From NCBI GenBank assembly GCA_016196065.1, contig JACPYL010000025.1, forward strand, positions 248,001 through 312,000: a stretch of 64,000 bases of DNA, written 5' to 3'. The DNA is from Acidobacteriota bacterium. Its GTDB lineage: Bacteria; Acidobacteriota; Terriglobia; Terriglobales; Acidobacteriaceae. The notes under the pieces are model-generated. The model saw only the letters and a list, made by a program, of their open reading frames with translations, searched no databases and had not been told where the DNA came from. The translations under genes were made by a program, and so were the position numbers. Positions 56,899-64,000 of this stretch are shown here, piece by piece. Positions within the stretch are counted from its first letter, which is position 1. Every line of letters starts with the position of its first letter.

Positions 56899-58239
56899 AT
56901 GGCGTCGTCTTCTACAACGTCCGAGTCCGGACTCAAGCACCAACTGAGCGCCGGCCAGATGACCATGGTCGCGGTGGGCGGCTCGATTGGAACCGGACTC
57001 CTGCTCGGCACCGCGGCCGCAATTGAACTGGCTGGGCCTGCAGTCATCCTGAGTTTCATATTGGCTGCCTTCATCAGCTGGATCGTCGCACTCGCGCTCG
57101 GTGAACTAGCCAGTACGCATCCGGCCGTCGGATCATTTGGTGTCTACGGCGATCTTTATCTCAACGACTATGCCGGATTCATTTCGCGTGCCGGATACTG
57201 GCTTGCGATCGCGGTTTCGATCGGCGCCGAGATGGTCGCTTCAGCGACCTACATGCAACTCTGGTTTCCGGGCGTCCCAGCGATTGTCTGGGTCGTGCTT
57301 TTTTCTGTCTTCCTGCTCTCGACGAACCTGCTGAGCGTGCACGCCTTCGGACGCTTCGAATTCTGGTTTGCCATGATCAAGGTGGCTGTCATCGCGGCCT
57401 TCATCATGATCGGCGCGCTCCTGCTCCTGACCGGACGCGCGCAGCCGCAATACACATCCCATGGCGGATTCTTCCCGCTCGGCGCAGCCGCTCCTCTGCT
57501 GGCTATCACGTTTGCGATCTATACCTTCGGCGGAGTCGAGTTCGTGGCCGTCACCTCAGGCGAATCAACTTCCGCAGCGGAAATTGCGCGCGCCGTCCGC
57601 ATGACGTTCCTCACGCTGACATTCCTCTACCTGGGCGCGATTGTCGTCTTAGTTGGCGTCATGCCGTGGAACCATGCTGGAGTCACCGAAAGTCCCTTCG
57701 TGACTGTGTTCCGATCGGTGCGGCTACCGGGAGCCGCGCATGTCATGAATTTTGTCGTGCTGACCGCCGCTCTCTCCGGGGCGAACGCAGCGCTGTACAT
57801 CTCGAGCCGCATGCTGTTCTCCCTCGCCCGCACTGGATGGGCTCCGGCCGCACTGGGCCGCTTGAGTTCCAAAGGCTCGCCAACCCTTGCCTTGCTCGTT
57901 TCCTCCTACGGGATCGTGGTCGCACTCGCACTGGAGCATTGGGCTGCCTCCAATGCGTTCGTCTACATTTTGCGCGGTGCGTTTTTCGGGATGATGCTGT
58001 CCTGGGTTATTTCTCTCGCCGCCCATATTTCATTCCGACGCCGCATTTCTCCCGAACAGGCCGCAGCCATCCCCGCACCATCTCCGCTGAAGGGCTGGGG
58101 ATCGATGATAGGCCTCGTCGTCGTCCTCGGAGCCATCGGCAAGACCTGGTATGACTCCCGCGTCAACCTGATCAGCGGCGTCGCGTTCATGATCGGACTG
58201 ACGGTGCTCTATTTTCTATTGCGACGGCGGACGGCCTAG
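56899..58239 (+). CDS. Amino-acid permease (APC superfamily)
   Basis: A 446-residue transporter with about twelve membrane helices. The N-terminal signature LSAGQMTMVAVGGSIGTGLL with GELASTHPAVGSFGVYGDLY is that of the amino-acid transporter family of AroP/GabP/LysP. AITFAIYTFGGVEFVAVTSG and SRMLFSLARTGWAPAALGRL follow. Substrate not determinable. It starts 53 nt after the diguanylate cyclase gene, so they may be co-transcribed, and converges with mscL; the intervening 58240-58349 shows no clear terminator. Confidence 0.93.
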   Translation: MASSSTTSESGLKHQLSAGQMTMVAVGGSIGTGLLLGTAAAIELAGPAVILSFILAAFISWIVALALGELASTHPAVGSFGVYGDLYLNDYAGFISRAGYWLAIAVSIGAEMVASATYMQLWFPGVPAIVWVVLFSVFLLSTNLLSVHAFGRFEFWFAMIKVAVIAAFIMIGALLLLTGRAQPQYTSHGGFFPLGAAAPLLAITFAIYTFGGVEFVAVTSGESTSAAEIARAVRMTFLTLTFLYLGAIVVLVGVMPWNHAGVTESPFVTVFRSVRLPGAAHVMNFVVLTAALSGANAALYISSRMLFSLARTGWAPAALGRLSSKGSPTLALLVSSYGIVVALALEHWAASNAFVYILRGAFFGMMLSWVISLAAHISFRRRISPEQAAAIPAPSPLKGWGSMIGLVVVLGAIGKTWYDSRVNLISGVAFMIGLTVLYFLLRRRTA

Positions 58240-58349
58240 CCTCGGGTTGAGGTCAATCAGTGTGAACGGTGGTCAGCGTTAACTCTTGCATCGTCGATTC
58301 CCGCTCATTGCCTTCGCTCCGAGAGTAACAAGCAATCGCCCCGAAGCCA

Positions 58350-58880
58350 CTACGATGCCGTCGTCAGCTGCGATGTGCAGTGTGGACAGCGGGTCGCTTG
58401 CATCGCAACGCCAGAGAAGCAGAATGGGCAGTCTCTCGTTACAGCCACAGACGCCTTCTGCTCCGTCTTCAGGCGATTGACTTGGCGGATGAGCATGAAG
58501 ACTGCGAACGCAACAATCAGGAAGTCCAGGAATACGTTGAAGAACACTCCGTAATTGATGGTGGCCGCCCCTGCCGCTTTCGCTTCGGCGAGGCTACCGT
58601 AGTAGTGTCCCGACAGATTGATGAACTTGTTTGAAAAATCAGAGTGACCCGAGAGCAACCCAATCGGGGGCATCAGAATGTCGGACACAAACGAGCTGAC
58701 TACTCTGCCAAATGCCGCGCCTACGATGATTCCGACGGCCATGTCGAGCATGCTGCCGCGCATGGCAAACTCCCTGAATTCATCGAGCATCCGGCCGCCT
58801 CTTTTCCCCAATAACGTCTTGGGACTGCCCAAGTGAGCCATACCGAGATTGTCGAGAATGGGATCGTTGTCAGTTGTCAT
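58350..58880 (-). CDS. mscL: Large-conductance mechanosensitive channel with C-terminal zinc ribbon
   Basis: A 176-residue MscL. The channel core is clear: LDEFREFAMRGSMLDMAVGI, IVGAAFGRVVSSFVSDILMP, INYGVFFNVFLDFLIVAFAV, forming the pentameric pore that opens on membrane tension. The usual cytoplasmic bundle is replaced or followed by CPFCFSGVAMQATRCPHC, two CxxC pairs typical of a zinc ribbon. An extra 30-residue N-terminal tail precedes the core. GGAGGATTCC stands just before the ATG at 58880. The ribbon could bind a metal or a partner; this is inference. Confidence 0.9.
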   Translation of the reverse strand: MTTDNDPILDNLGMAHLGSPKTLLGKRGGRMLDEFREFAMRGSMLDMAVGIIVGAAFGRVVSSFVSDILMPPIGLLSGHSDFSNKFINLSGHYYGSLAEAKAAGAATINYGVFFNVFLDFLIVAFAVFMLIRQVNRLKTEQKASVAVTRDCPFCFSGVAMQATRCPHCTSQLTTAS

Positions 58881-59035
58881 GGAATCCTCCGTAGTGCGGC
58901 AACATGCTGGCCCGGAGGTGTCCGGCATGTCAAGCAAAGGCAGGTTGCGAGGCGAAGTGTGTTCGCTGGGTGATGAAGAATCGCCAACGCGTCGCTGTCG
59001 AGCGGCCTCGCCCGTTCCCGCATTACAATGACTCA

Positions 59036-60202
59036 ATGTCCGACGCACTTCTACGTTTCCGACCGGAATTCCCCATCCTCGAACGTACGAATTACATGAT
59101 CTCGAATTCGCTCGGCGCCATGCCCCGCGGCGTCTATGACGCTCTCCACGGCTACGCGGATACATGGGCCACGCGCGGCGTCCGCGCCTGGCAAGAGCGC
59201 TGGTGGATGTTAGCCCTGGAAGTCGGCAACGAGTTAGGCGCGCTGATGAACGCACCCGACAATTCAGTCTCTACCCATCAGAACGTCACCACCTGCCAGG
59301 CCGTCGTGGCATCCTGTTTTGATTTTTCCGGGAAACGAAACAAGGTTGTCTACACCGACATGAACTTCCCGTCCGTGATGTATTTCTGGGAAGCCCAACG
59401 CGCGTATGGCGCGCGCGTGAATATGGTAAAGACCGATGACGGCATCCACATTCCCACCGAGCGCCTGCTCGACGCCATCGACGAACAGACGCTGCTCGTT
59501 CCCGTCTCGCATGTGATCTTTCGCAGCGCCTACATCAACGACGCACGGGCGATCATAGAGAAGGCGCACAAAGTCGGAGCCCACGTCGTACTCGATACTT
59601 TTCAATCTCTGGGAACGGTCCCCGTCGACGTCACTGCGCTCAATGTGGACTTTGCCTGCGGAGGCGTCCTGAAATGGCTGTGCGGAGGTCCGGGAGTCGC
59701 GTACCTGTACGTGCGTCCGGACCTGGGAGCGAAACTTGCGCCCAAATTTACGGGATGGTTCGCCCACCAGGACTCGATGGCTTTCGAAACCGGGCCGATC
59801 CGCTACACCGATCCGCCGTTTCGCTTCATGAATGGCACCACGCATATCCCGTCACTCGAAGCCTGCCGCCCCGGACTGAAAATCATTCGCGAAGCGGGTG
59901 TCCAGAACATCCGCGAGAAATCAAAGCGTCAGACGGCGCGACTGATCGACCTCGCCGATCAGCATGGATGGCATATCAATTCCCCGCGCGATGCCGAAAA
60001 ACGTGGTGGCACCGTTTCCATTGATATGCCCGGCTCGCAGCAGGTCTGCATCGACCTGCTGGCCCGCGAAGTGATTGTTGACTGGCGTCCGAAAGCGGGC
60101 GTGCGCTTCTCGCCGCACTTTTACAACACTGACGAAGAAGTGGATACCGCGATTGCGGTGGTGGAAGAGATTCTCAAAGAGAAGCAGTTAGTCACACGCT
60201 AA
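59036..60202 (+). CDS. Kynureninase-like class V aminotransferase
   Basis: A 388-residue PLP enzyme. The fold-type-I pattern resembles kynureninase: QNVTTCQAVVASCFDFSGKR, YTDMNFPSVMYFWEAQRAYG, VPVSHVIFRSAYINDARAII, and the Schiff-base Lys in GGVLKWLCGGPGVAYLYVRP. The C-terminal region contains KAGVRFSPHFYNTDEEVDTA. It could cleave kynurenine or act on a related substrate; no other tryptophan-catabolism genes are near, so the specific reaction is uncertain. The ATG at 59036 is chosen because upstream in-frame sequence overlaps the mscL leader. A GIDE-like gene follows. Confidence 0.85.
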   Translation: MSDALLRFRPEFPILERTNYMISNSLGAMPRGVYDALHGYADTWATRGVRAWQERWWMLALEVGNELGALMNAPDNSVSTHQNVTTCQAVVASCFDFSGKRNKVVYTDMNFPSVMYFWEAQRAYGARVNMVKTDDGIHIPTERLLDAIDEQTLLVPVSHVIFRSAYINDARAIIEKAHKVGAHVVLDTFQSLGTVPVDVTALNVDFACGGVLKWLCGGPGVAYLYVRPDLGAKLAPKFTGWFAHQDSMAFETGPIRYTDPPFRFMNGTTHIPSLEACRPGLKIIREAGVQNIREKSKRQTARLIDLADQHGWHINSPRDAEKRGGTVSIDMPGSQQVCIDLLAREVIVDWRPKAGVRFSPHFYNTDEEVDTAIAVVEEILKEKQLVTR

Positions 60203-60280
60203 CAGGATCAGTTACCTCGGTAAGCCCGTTGCAGACGTTTTCCATGTCCCGCTGAAATCCCCATCCTTATCCTCGTAGAT

Positions 60281-61333
60281 GTGACGCCTGTCGCCCTCAT
60301 CTTTCCTTCTGGCGGCCTTGCCCTGATTACGCTGGCAGGAGTCGCCGGCGGGCTCTATTTGTTCATTCGCGGATTTCGCCTGCTTGCCCGGAAACGCCTG
60401 CTCATCAACACGCCGACCTCGAAGATTCGCAGTGCTTCGCTCGGGCTGGTTGAAGTCAACGGCACGGCAACTGGACCGTACACAGTACCCACTCCCATCA
60501 CCGGAGCACCCTGCTTTCTCTACCGAACTTCTGCATGGCAGAAGAACGATGAAAGCAAGTCGGGCGATTGGAAGAAGGTCGCTGAAGAAACCTTGCATGT
60601 TCCCTTTTTTCTCAACGATTTCACGGGCCACTTATTGGTCGAACCCAACGGCGCTGAGCTTGATCTGCGGCTCGACTTTCGTCAGAACTTTAGCGACACA
60701 ATCTTCTCGCCGCACGCGACGCAGCCCATACTGAGCTTTCTGGCTCGCCATGGGGTGGAGCCTTCCAACAAGATCCGAATCGACGAATGTTCCATTCAGC
60801 CGAATAGTCCTCTCTTTATGGTGGGAACCATCGCTGAGAATCCGGGCATCGAAGTGCGCCCGTTGGTTAGCGATGTGGAATCGCAACCTCGTACCAGGAT
60901 CAGCTTGCAGCCGACGACGATGCCGCACGAAGTCGTTCGCCTGTCCGAAACCAAACCGCCTTCTCGTTCTGGCGACATGACCCAACAGTCGAAACTTGCC
61001 GCCGCTCTAACGAAAGCCGGAATCACCAATCCCGCCGCGTGGCAGGCAGCCGGGGTTCCTTACCAACCTGCCGGGAATCCGCAGGTCCACGAAGTCTCGG
61101 TGAATCGGGAACGAACCGCGCCACCGACGCCGGCCGACAAGAACGCCTTTGATCTCACGCCTCCCGTGGTCCTCATGAAGGGCACAAATAGTCCCGCGTT
61201 TCTCATCTCCTGGCGCAGCCAGAACGAACTGGTCCGCTCCCTCGCCTGGAAATGCGCTGCCATGATCTGGGGCGGCGGCGCACTCACGCTGCTGGGAATC
61301 TATGTGCTGATTCAGCAGATGGATCTCCAGTAG
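60281..61333 (+). CDS. GIDE-domain-like membrane protein
   Basis: A 350-residue protein with an N-terminal helix (IFPSGGLALITLAGVAGGLY) and a C-terminal one (GGGALTLLGIYVLIQ). Between them, residues about 45-150 (KIRSASLGLVEVNGTATGPY, PITGAPCFLYRTSAWQKNDE) resemble the GIDE domain of the mitochondrial MULAN/MUL1 E3 ligases, found in bacteria without a RING. Residues 235-260 look like a short helical patch (QQSKLAAALTKAGITNPAAW). The function in bacteria is not established. The GTG start lies about 80 nt after the aminotransferase stop. Confidence 0.6.
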   Translation: MTPVALIFPSGGLALITLAGVAGGLYLFIRGFRLLARKRLLINTPTSKIRSASLGLVEVNGTATGPYTVPTPITGAPCFLYRTSAWQKNDESKSGDWKKVAEETLHVPFFLNDFTGHLLVEPNGAELDLRLDFRQNFSDTIFSPHATQPILSFLARHGVEPSNKIRIDECSIQPNSPLFMVGTIAENPGIEVRPLVSDVESQPRTRISLQPTTMPHEVVRLSETKPPSRSGDMTQQSKLAAALTKAGITNPAAWQAAGVPYQPAGNPQVHEVSVNRERTAPPTPADKNAFDLTPPVVLMKGTNSPAFLISWRSQNELVRSLAWKCAAMIWGGGALTLLGIYVLIQQMDLQ

Positions 61334-61462
61334 AGCGGCTTTTCCGTTTCAGTTCTTAGCTCATAACGGCCGACTCCGGGCAGCCCCACATATCTCCCTT
61401 AAGTAATCGACGTAGCCAACTGCTAACCCAATCGCCAAACCTGTGCCTGCTAAAATATCTTC

Positions 61463-62233
61463 GTGCCTGACCCTGTCCGGATCGGAATTCTCGGCGACTT
61501 CAATACCGAATTTCGTTCCCACCACGCCACCAGCGAAGCGCTCCAGCATTCCGCCAAGAAGCTGGGAATCGAACTGGAATCCGTGTGGCTACCAACGCCG
61601 TCATTGCTCGCTCCGGACGCGCCGAAAATCCTCGAAAGTTATGACGGACTGTGGGCCTCTCCGGGCAGTCCCTACAAGAGTTTCGACGGGATGCTCAAGG
61701 GCATTCAGTTTGCGCGTGTGCATGACTGGCCGTTCCTGGCCACGTGCGGCGGATTCCAGTACACGCTGATTGAGTGCGCTCGCAACGTTCTGGGAATGGC
61801 CGATGCGACCACGGCGGAAGAAGATCCGAACGCGAAGAACATTATTATTTATCCAGTCTCATGCGCCGTTCCAAAACGCAAAGCGGGTGCGCCCAAACTT
61901 TCTGGAATTGTGCCGAAAATCCACCTGCGCCCCGGTTCTTATCTGGCGGGTTATTACAGCGAAGAAGTCATCGAGGAAGAATATTTCTGCAATTTTGAAG
62001 TGAATCCTGAATTCGAATGGACGGCGATGGAAGCCGGCTTCCCGATCGTCGCTCGCGGAGCCGACGGAGAGTGCCGCGCCATCGAATCTCCCGCCCATCA
62101 ATTCTTTATCGCGACTCTGTTCCAACCGCAGTTGTCGTCAACCGCCAAGAAGCCGCACCCGCTGGTGATGGCATTCGTGCAAGCAGCCGAAAACTGGTCG
62201 CGCAAGAAACTCGACGACTCCATCCTGGCATAA
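61463..62233 (+). CDS. CTP synthase-type class I amidotransferase, stand-alone
   Basis: A 256-residue protein related to the glutaminase half of CTP synthase: VRIGILGDFNTEFRSHHATS, YDGLWASPGSPYKSFDGMLK, GIQFARVHDWPFLATCGGFQ. The nucleophile Cys remains (ATCGGFQY, about residue 94), but the FHPE motif that carries the catalytic His and Glu in PyrG reads FQPQ (ATLFQPQL). No synthetase domain is present. It is therefore probably not a conventional glutaminase. The GTG start is 129 nt after the GIDE-like gene; upstream sequence shows nothing recognised. Confidence 0.8.
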   Translation: MPDPVRIGILGDFNTEFRSHHATSEALQHSAKKLGIELESVWLPTPSLLAPDAPKILESYDGLWASPGSPYKSFDGMLKGIQFARVHDWPFLATCGGFQYTLIECARNVLGMADATTAEEDPNAKNIIIYPVSCAVPKRKAGAPKLSGIVPKIHLRPGSYLAGYYSEEVIEEEYFCNFEVNPEFEWTAMEAGFPIVARGADGECRAIESPAHQFFIATLFQPQLSSTAKKPHPLVMAFVQAAENWSRKKLDDSILA

Positions 62234-62285
62234 GCCGACCCGCCCGAACTGAAATACAATTCCAACCGAACCACTGGCGACCGTC

Positions 62286-63827
62286 ATGAAACAGATCGCA
62301 TTGTTTTCTTTCCTATTGATTTCTGGTGTCCTCACACTGACACCGAGTGCTGTCGCGCAGCCGACTCCTTACGATCAGCCCTGGCGTCCGCAATATCACT
62401 TCACGCCTCCGCAAAACTTCATGAACGATCCCAATGGAACGGTCTTTTACAAAGGCGAGTATCACCTGTTCTACCAGCACAATCCCGAAGGCAACGTCTG
62501 GGGACATATGAGTTGGGGACACGCTGTCAGCACTGATCTGGTTCACTGGCAAGATCTTCCGGTCGCGATCCCCGAAGATCCCAACTACATGATTTATTCC
62601 GGTAGCGCTGTCGTCGACAAGAACAACACAAGTGGGCTTTGCGAGAATCCCGATCCCCGCGACCATTCCTGTCTTGTGGCGATTTATACCGCCGCCTACA
62701 AGGATCGCCAGAAGCAACACATCGCGTTCAGCAACGATCGCGGCCGCACCTGGACGAACTATTCCGGCAACCCAGTCGCCGACCTCGACGCGCCCGACTT
62801 TCGTGATCCCAACGTTTTCTGGTACGAACCGCAACATAAGTGGGTGATGGTGACGGTGCTCGCCGATGAAAGGACGCTTGTCCTCTTTGACTCTCCCGAT
62901 CTCAAGCATTGGACCAAGCGCTCGACGTTTGGTCCCGCCGGAGACACGGCTGGGCAATGGGAATGTCCCGACTTGATCGAGCTTCCCGTCGAAGGCACCC
63001 ACGAGAAGCGGTGGTTGTTGATTATCAATCGCAACCCGGGAGCACCCGCGGGAGGCACCGGCGTGCGTTATTTGATCGGCAAATTTGACGGCACACAATT
63101 CACCAGCGAGATCCCGGACACTCCGGTGCTCTGGGCCGACTGGGGCAAGGATTTCTACGCCACCAATACATGGAACGATATGCCGGCCACTGACCCGCGC
63201 CGCGTGTGGATCGGCTGGTTCAGCAATTGGCAATACGCGAACGTGGAACCCACGGTCCTCTGGCGCGGCGGCCTGTCTGTCCCCCGCACTCTGATGCTGC
63301 GTCGTTTCCACGATGGACTGCGCCTGGTCCAGAAACCGGTAAGCGAATTGGAGCAACTGCGGCACGAAAAATTCCGCGCCGCCAATGCCAACATTGCGGA
63401 TATCAATCGCAAAATTGGCGAGACCGGAACCAAGGGTGAAGTCTACGAACTTGAGGCGGAATTAGAACTCGGACACGCGGATGAAATCGGGATGCGTCTC
63501 CGCAAGGGGAAAGACACCGAAACGTTGGTCGGGATCAGCGCAACTCGCGATGAAGTGTTCGTGGACAAAACAAGATCCGGCGAAACTTCGTTCAGTAAAG
63601 ATTTCCCGGGTCGTCACGCTGCAAGCATCGAAAAAACCGCACGGATCAAGTTGCATATATTCGTCGACCGTTCGAGTGTTGAGGTCTTCGTCAACGACGG
63701 GGAGCGGGTGCTATCCGAACGCATCTACCCGCCCGCAGGCAGCGACGGAATCGACGTTTACAGCAAAGGCGAGGTCGGTAAAGTCATCTCGCTCACAGTG
63801 TGGGAATTGGATTCAGTCTGGAAATAG
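62286..63827 (+). CDS. Glycoside hydrolase family 32 fructan/sucrose hydrolase, secreted
   Basis: A 513-residue beta-fructosidase. A signal peptide (FSFLLISGVLTLTPSAVAQ) is followed by the five-bladed catalytic domain: NFMNDPNGTVFYKGEYHLFY with the nucleophile Asp, FRDPNVFWYEPQHKWVMVTV (transition-state Asp), and WECPDLIELPVEG (acid/base Glu). The C-terminal beta-sandwich has GKDTETLVGISATRDEVFVD and LHIFVDRSSVEVFVNDGERV. It likely releases fructose from levan, inulin or sucrose outside the cell. It follows the amidotransferase gene by 52 nt. Confidence 0.95.
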   Translation: MKQIALFSFLLISGVLTLTPSAVAQPTPYDQPWRPQYHFTPPQNFMNDPNGTVFYKGEYHLFYQHNPEGNVWGHMSWGHAVSTDLVHWQDLPVAIPEDPNYMIYSGSAVVDKNNTSGLCENPDPRDHSCLVAIYTAAYKDRQKQHIAFSNDRGRTWTNYSGNPVADLDAPDFRDPNVFWYEPQHKWVMVTVLADERTLVLFDSPDLKHWTKRSTFGPAGDTAGQWECPDLIELPVEGTHEKRWLLIINRNPGAPAGGTGVRYLIGKFDGTQFTSEIPDTPVLWADWGKDFYATNTWNDMPATDPRRVWIGWFSNWQYANVEPTVLWRGGLSVPRTLMLRRFHDGLRLVQKPVSELEQLRHEKFRAANANIADINRKIGETGTKGEVYELEAELELGHADEIGMRLRKGKDTETLVGISATRDEVFVDKTRSGETSFSKDFPGRHAASIEKTARIKLHIFVDRSSVEVFVNDGERVLSERIYPPAGSDGIDVYSKGEVGKVISLTVWELDSVWK

Positions 63828-63829
63828 CA

Positions 63830-63869
63830 CGGCCTAAGCACCTTGCACTCTGCGACGGGACTTAGGCCG
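63830..63869. terminator. Possible bidirectional terminator hairpin
   Basis: CGGCCTAAG (63830-63838) and CTTAGGCCG (63861-63869) form a perfect 9-bp stem with a 22-nt loop between convergent genes. There is no T-tract, so termination is only a guess. Confidence 0.35.
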
Positions 63870-63879
63870 CGATCCAGCC

Positions 63880-64000
63880 CTACTTCGATTTCTCCAGCGC
63901 CAGCACCACAAACGTATCCGGTTCGACCTTTCTTCCCGGCAGCACTTTCGCGGTCACCGTGAACAGCTCGTGTGTCTTGGGATCAAGCGACATCGTTCGT
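63880..64000 (-). CDS. C-terminus of a probable YncE-like beta-propeller protein
   Basis: The frame is open from the right edge to a TAG at 63880, giving about 39 residues (TMSLDPKTHELFTVTAKVLP then GRKVEPDTFVVLALEKSK). The LDPKTHELF and VVLALEK pattern resembles the last blade of YVTN/YncE-like propeller proteins. Too short for certainty; the rest lies beyond the window. Confidence 0.5.
   Translation of the reverse strand, partial: RTMSLDPKTHELFTVTAKVLPGRKVEPDTFVVLALEKSK

Noticed and set aside
60212-60631. 139-codon minus-strand frame opposite the GIDE-like gene
   Set aside because: Overlaps the start of a better gene and has a low-complexity charged translation.

Overview
The window looks like a chromosomal segment of an Acidobacteriota bacterium, probably class Terriglobia (Koribacter-like). 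The main pointers are an acidobacterial VWFA-related-domain protein (19436-21118), two large Oar-like TonB-dependent receptors with carboxypeptidase-regulatory N-termini, an Ig-repeat/lactonase-propeller lipoprotein, and a winged-helix regulator fused to TPRs. This is inference from gene content; no 16S gene or other decisive marker is present.

Layout. 1-13.7 kb: a truncated TonB receptor, a DUF309 protein, a DegT/DnrJ aminotransferase, an SH3-domain protein, a D-aminoacylase-like amidohydrolase, 6-phosphofructokinase, an Ig-like lipoprotein, a DUF2203 protein, an MFS transporter, a CadC-type winged-helix/TPR regulator and a divergent lactonase lipoprotein. 13.9-21.1 kb: a complete TonB receptor, a VanZ protein behind guaB, and the VWFA-like protein. 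21.2-43.7 kb: an unbroken minus-strand str-S10-spc-alpha super-cluster of 35 genes from rpsL to rplQ, including fusA, tuf, secY, adk, map, infA and rpoA. It has a good promoter about 460 nt upstream of rpsL and a rho-independent terminator after rplQ. 44.4-51.8 kb: a large Ig/propeller lipoprotein, nusB, ribH, a 57-aa membrane protein, and a thiolase/3-hydroxyacyl-CoA dehydrogenase/enoyl-CoA hydratase set. 52-58.2 kb: a TPR-GAF protein with a dead GGDEF domain, an active membrane GGDEF protein and an amino-acid permease. 58.3-64 kb: MscL with a zinc-ribbon tail, a kynureninase-like aminotransferase, a GIDE-like membrane protein, a stand-alone CTP-synthase-type amidotransferase with a substituted catalytic dyad, a secreted GH32 fructan hydrolase, and the C-terminus of a probable beta-propeller protein.

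The most striking feature is not a gene. Twenty-six of the 28 spacers of at least 60 nt inside the ribosomal super-cluster hold low-complexity arrays with a 7-nt period. At least seven heptad families occur, and many are arranged as two inverted arms that would fold into long imperfect hairpins in the polycistronic mRNA. The same families occur at other loci here; in ribH the array has become part of the coding sequence, and elsewhere array bases supply the stop codon or probable ribosome-binding site. They resemble in style the heptanucleotide tandem repeats described in cyanobacteria, but I cannot tell from this window whether they are already described for acidobacteria.

No rRNA, tRNA, CRISPR array, insertion sequence or prophage was recognised.
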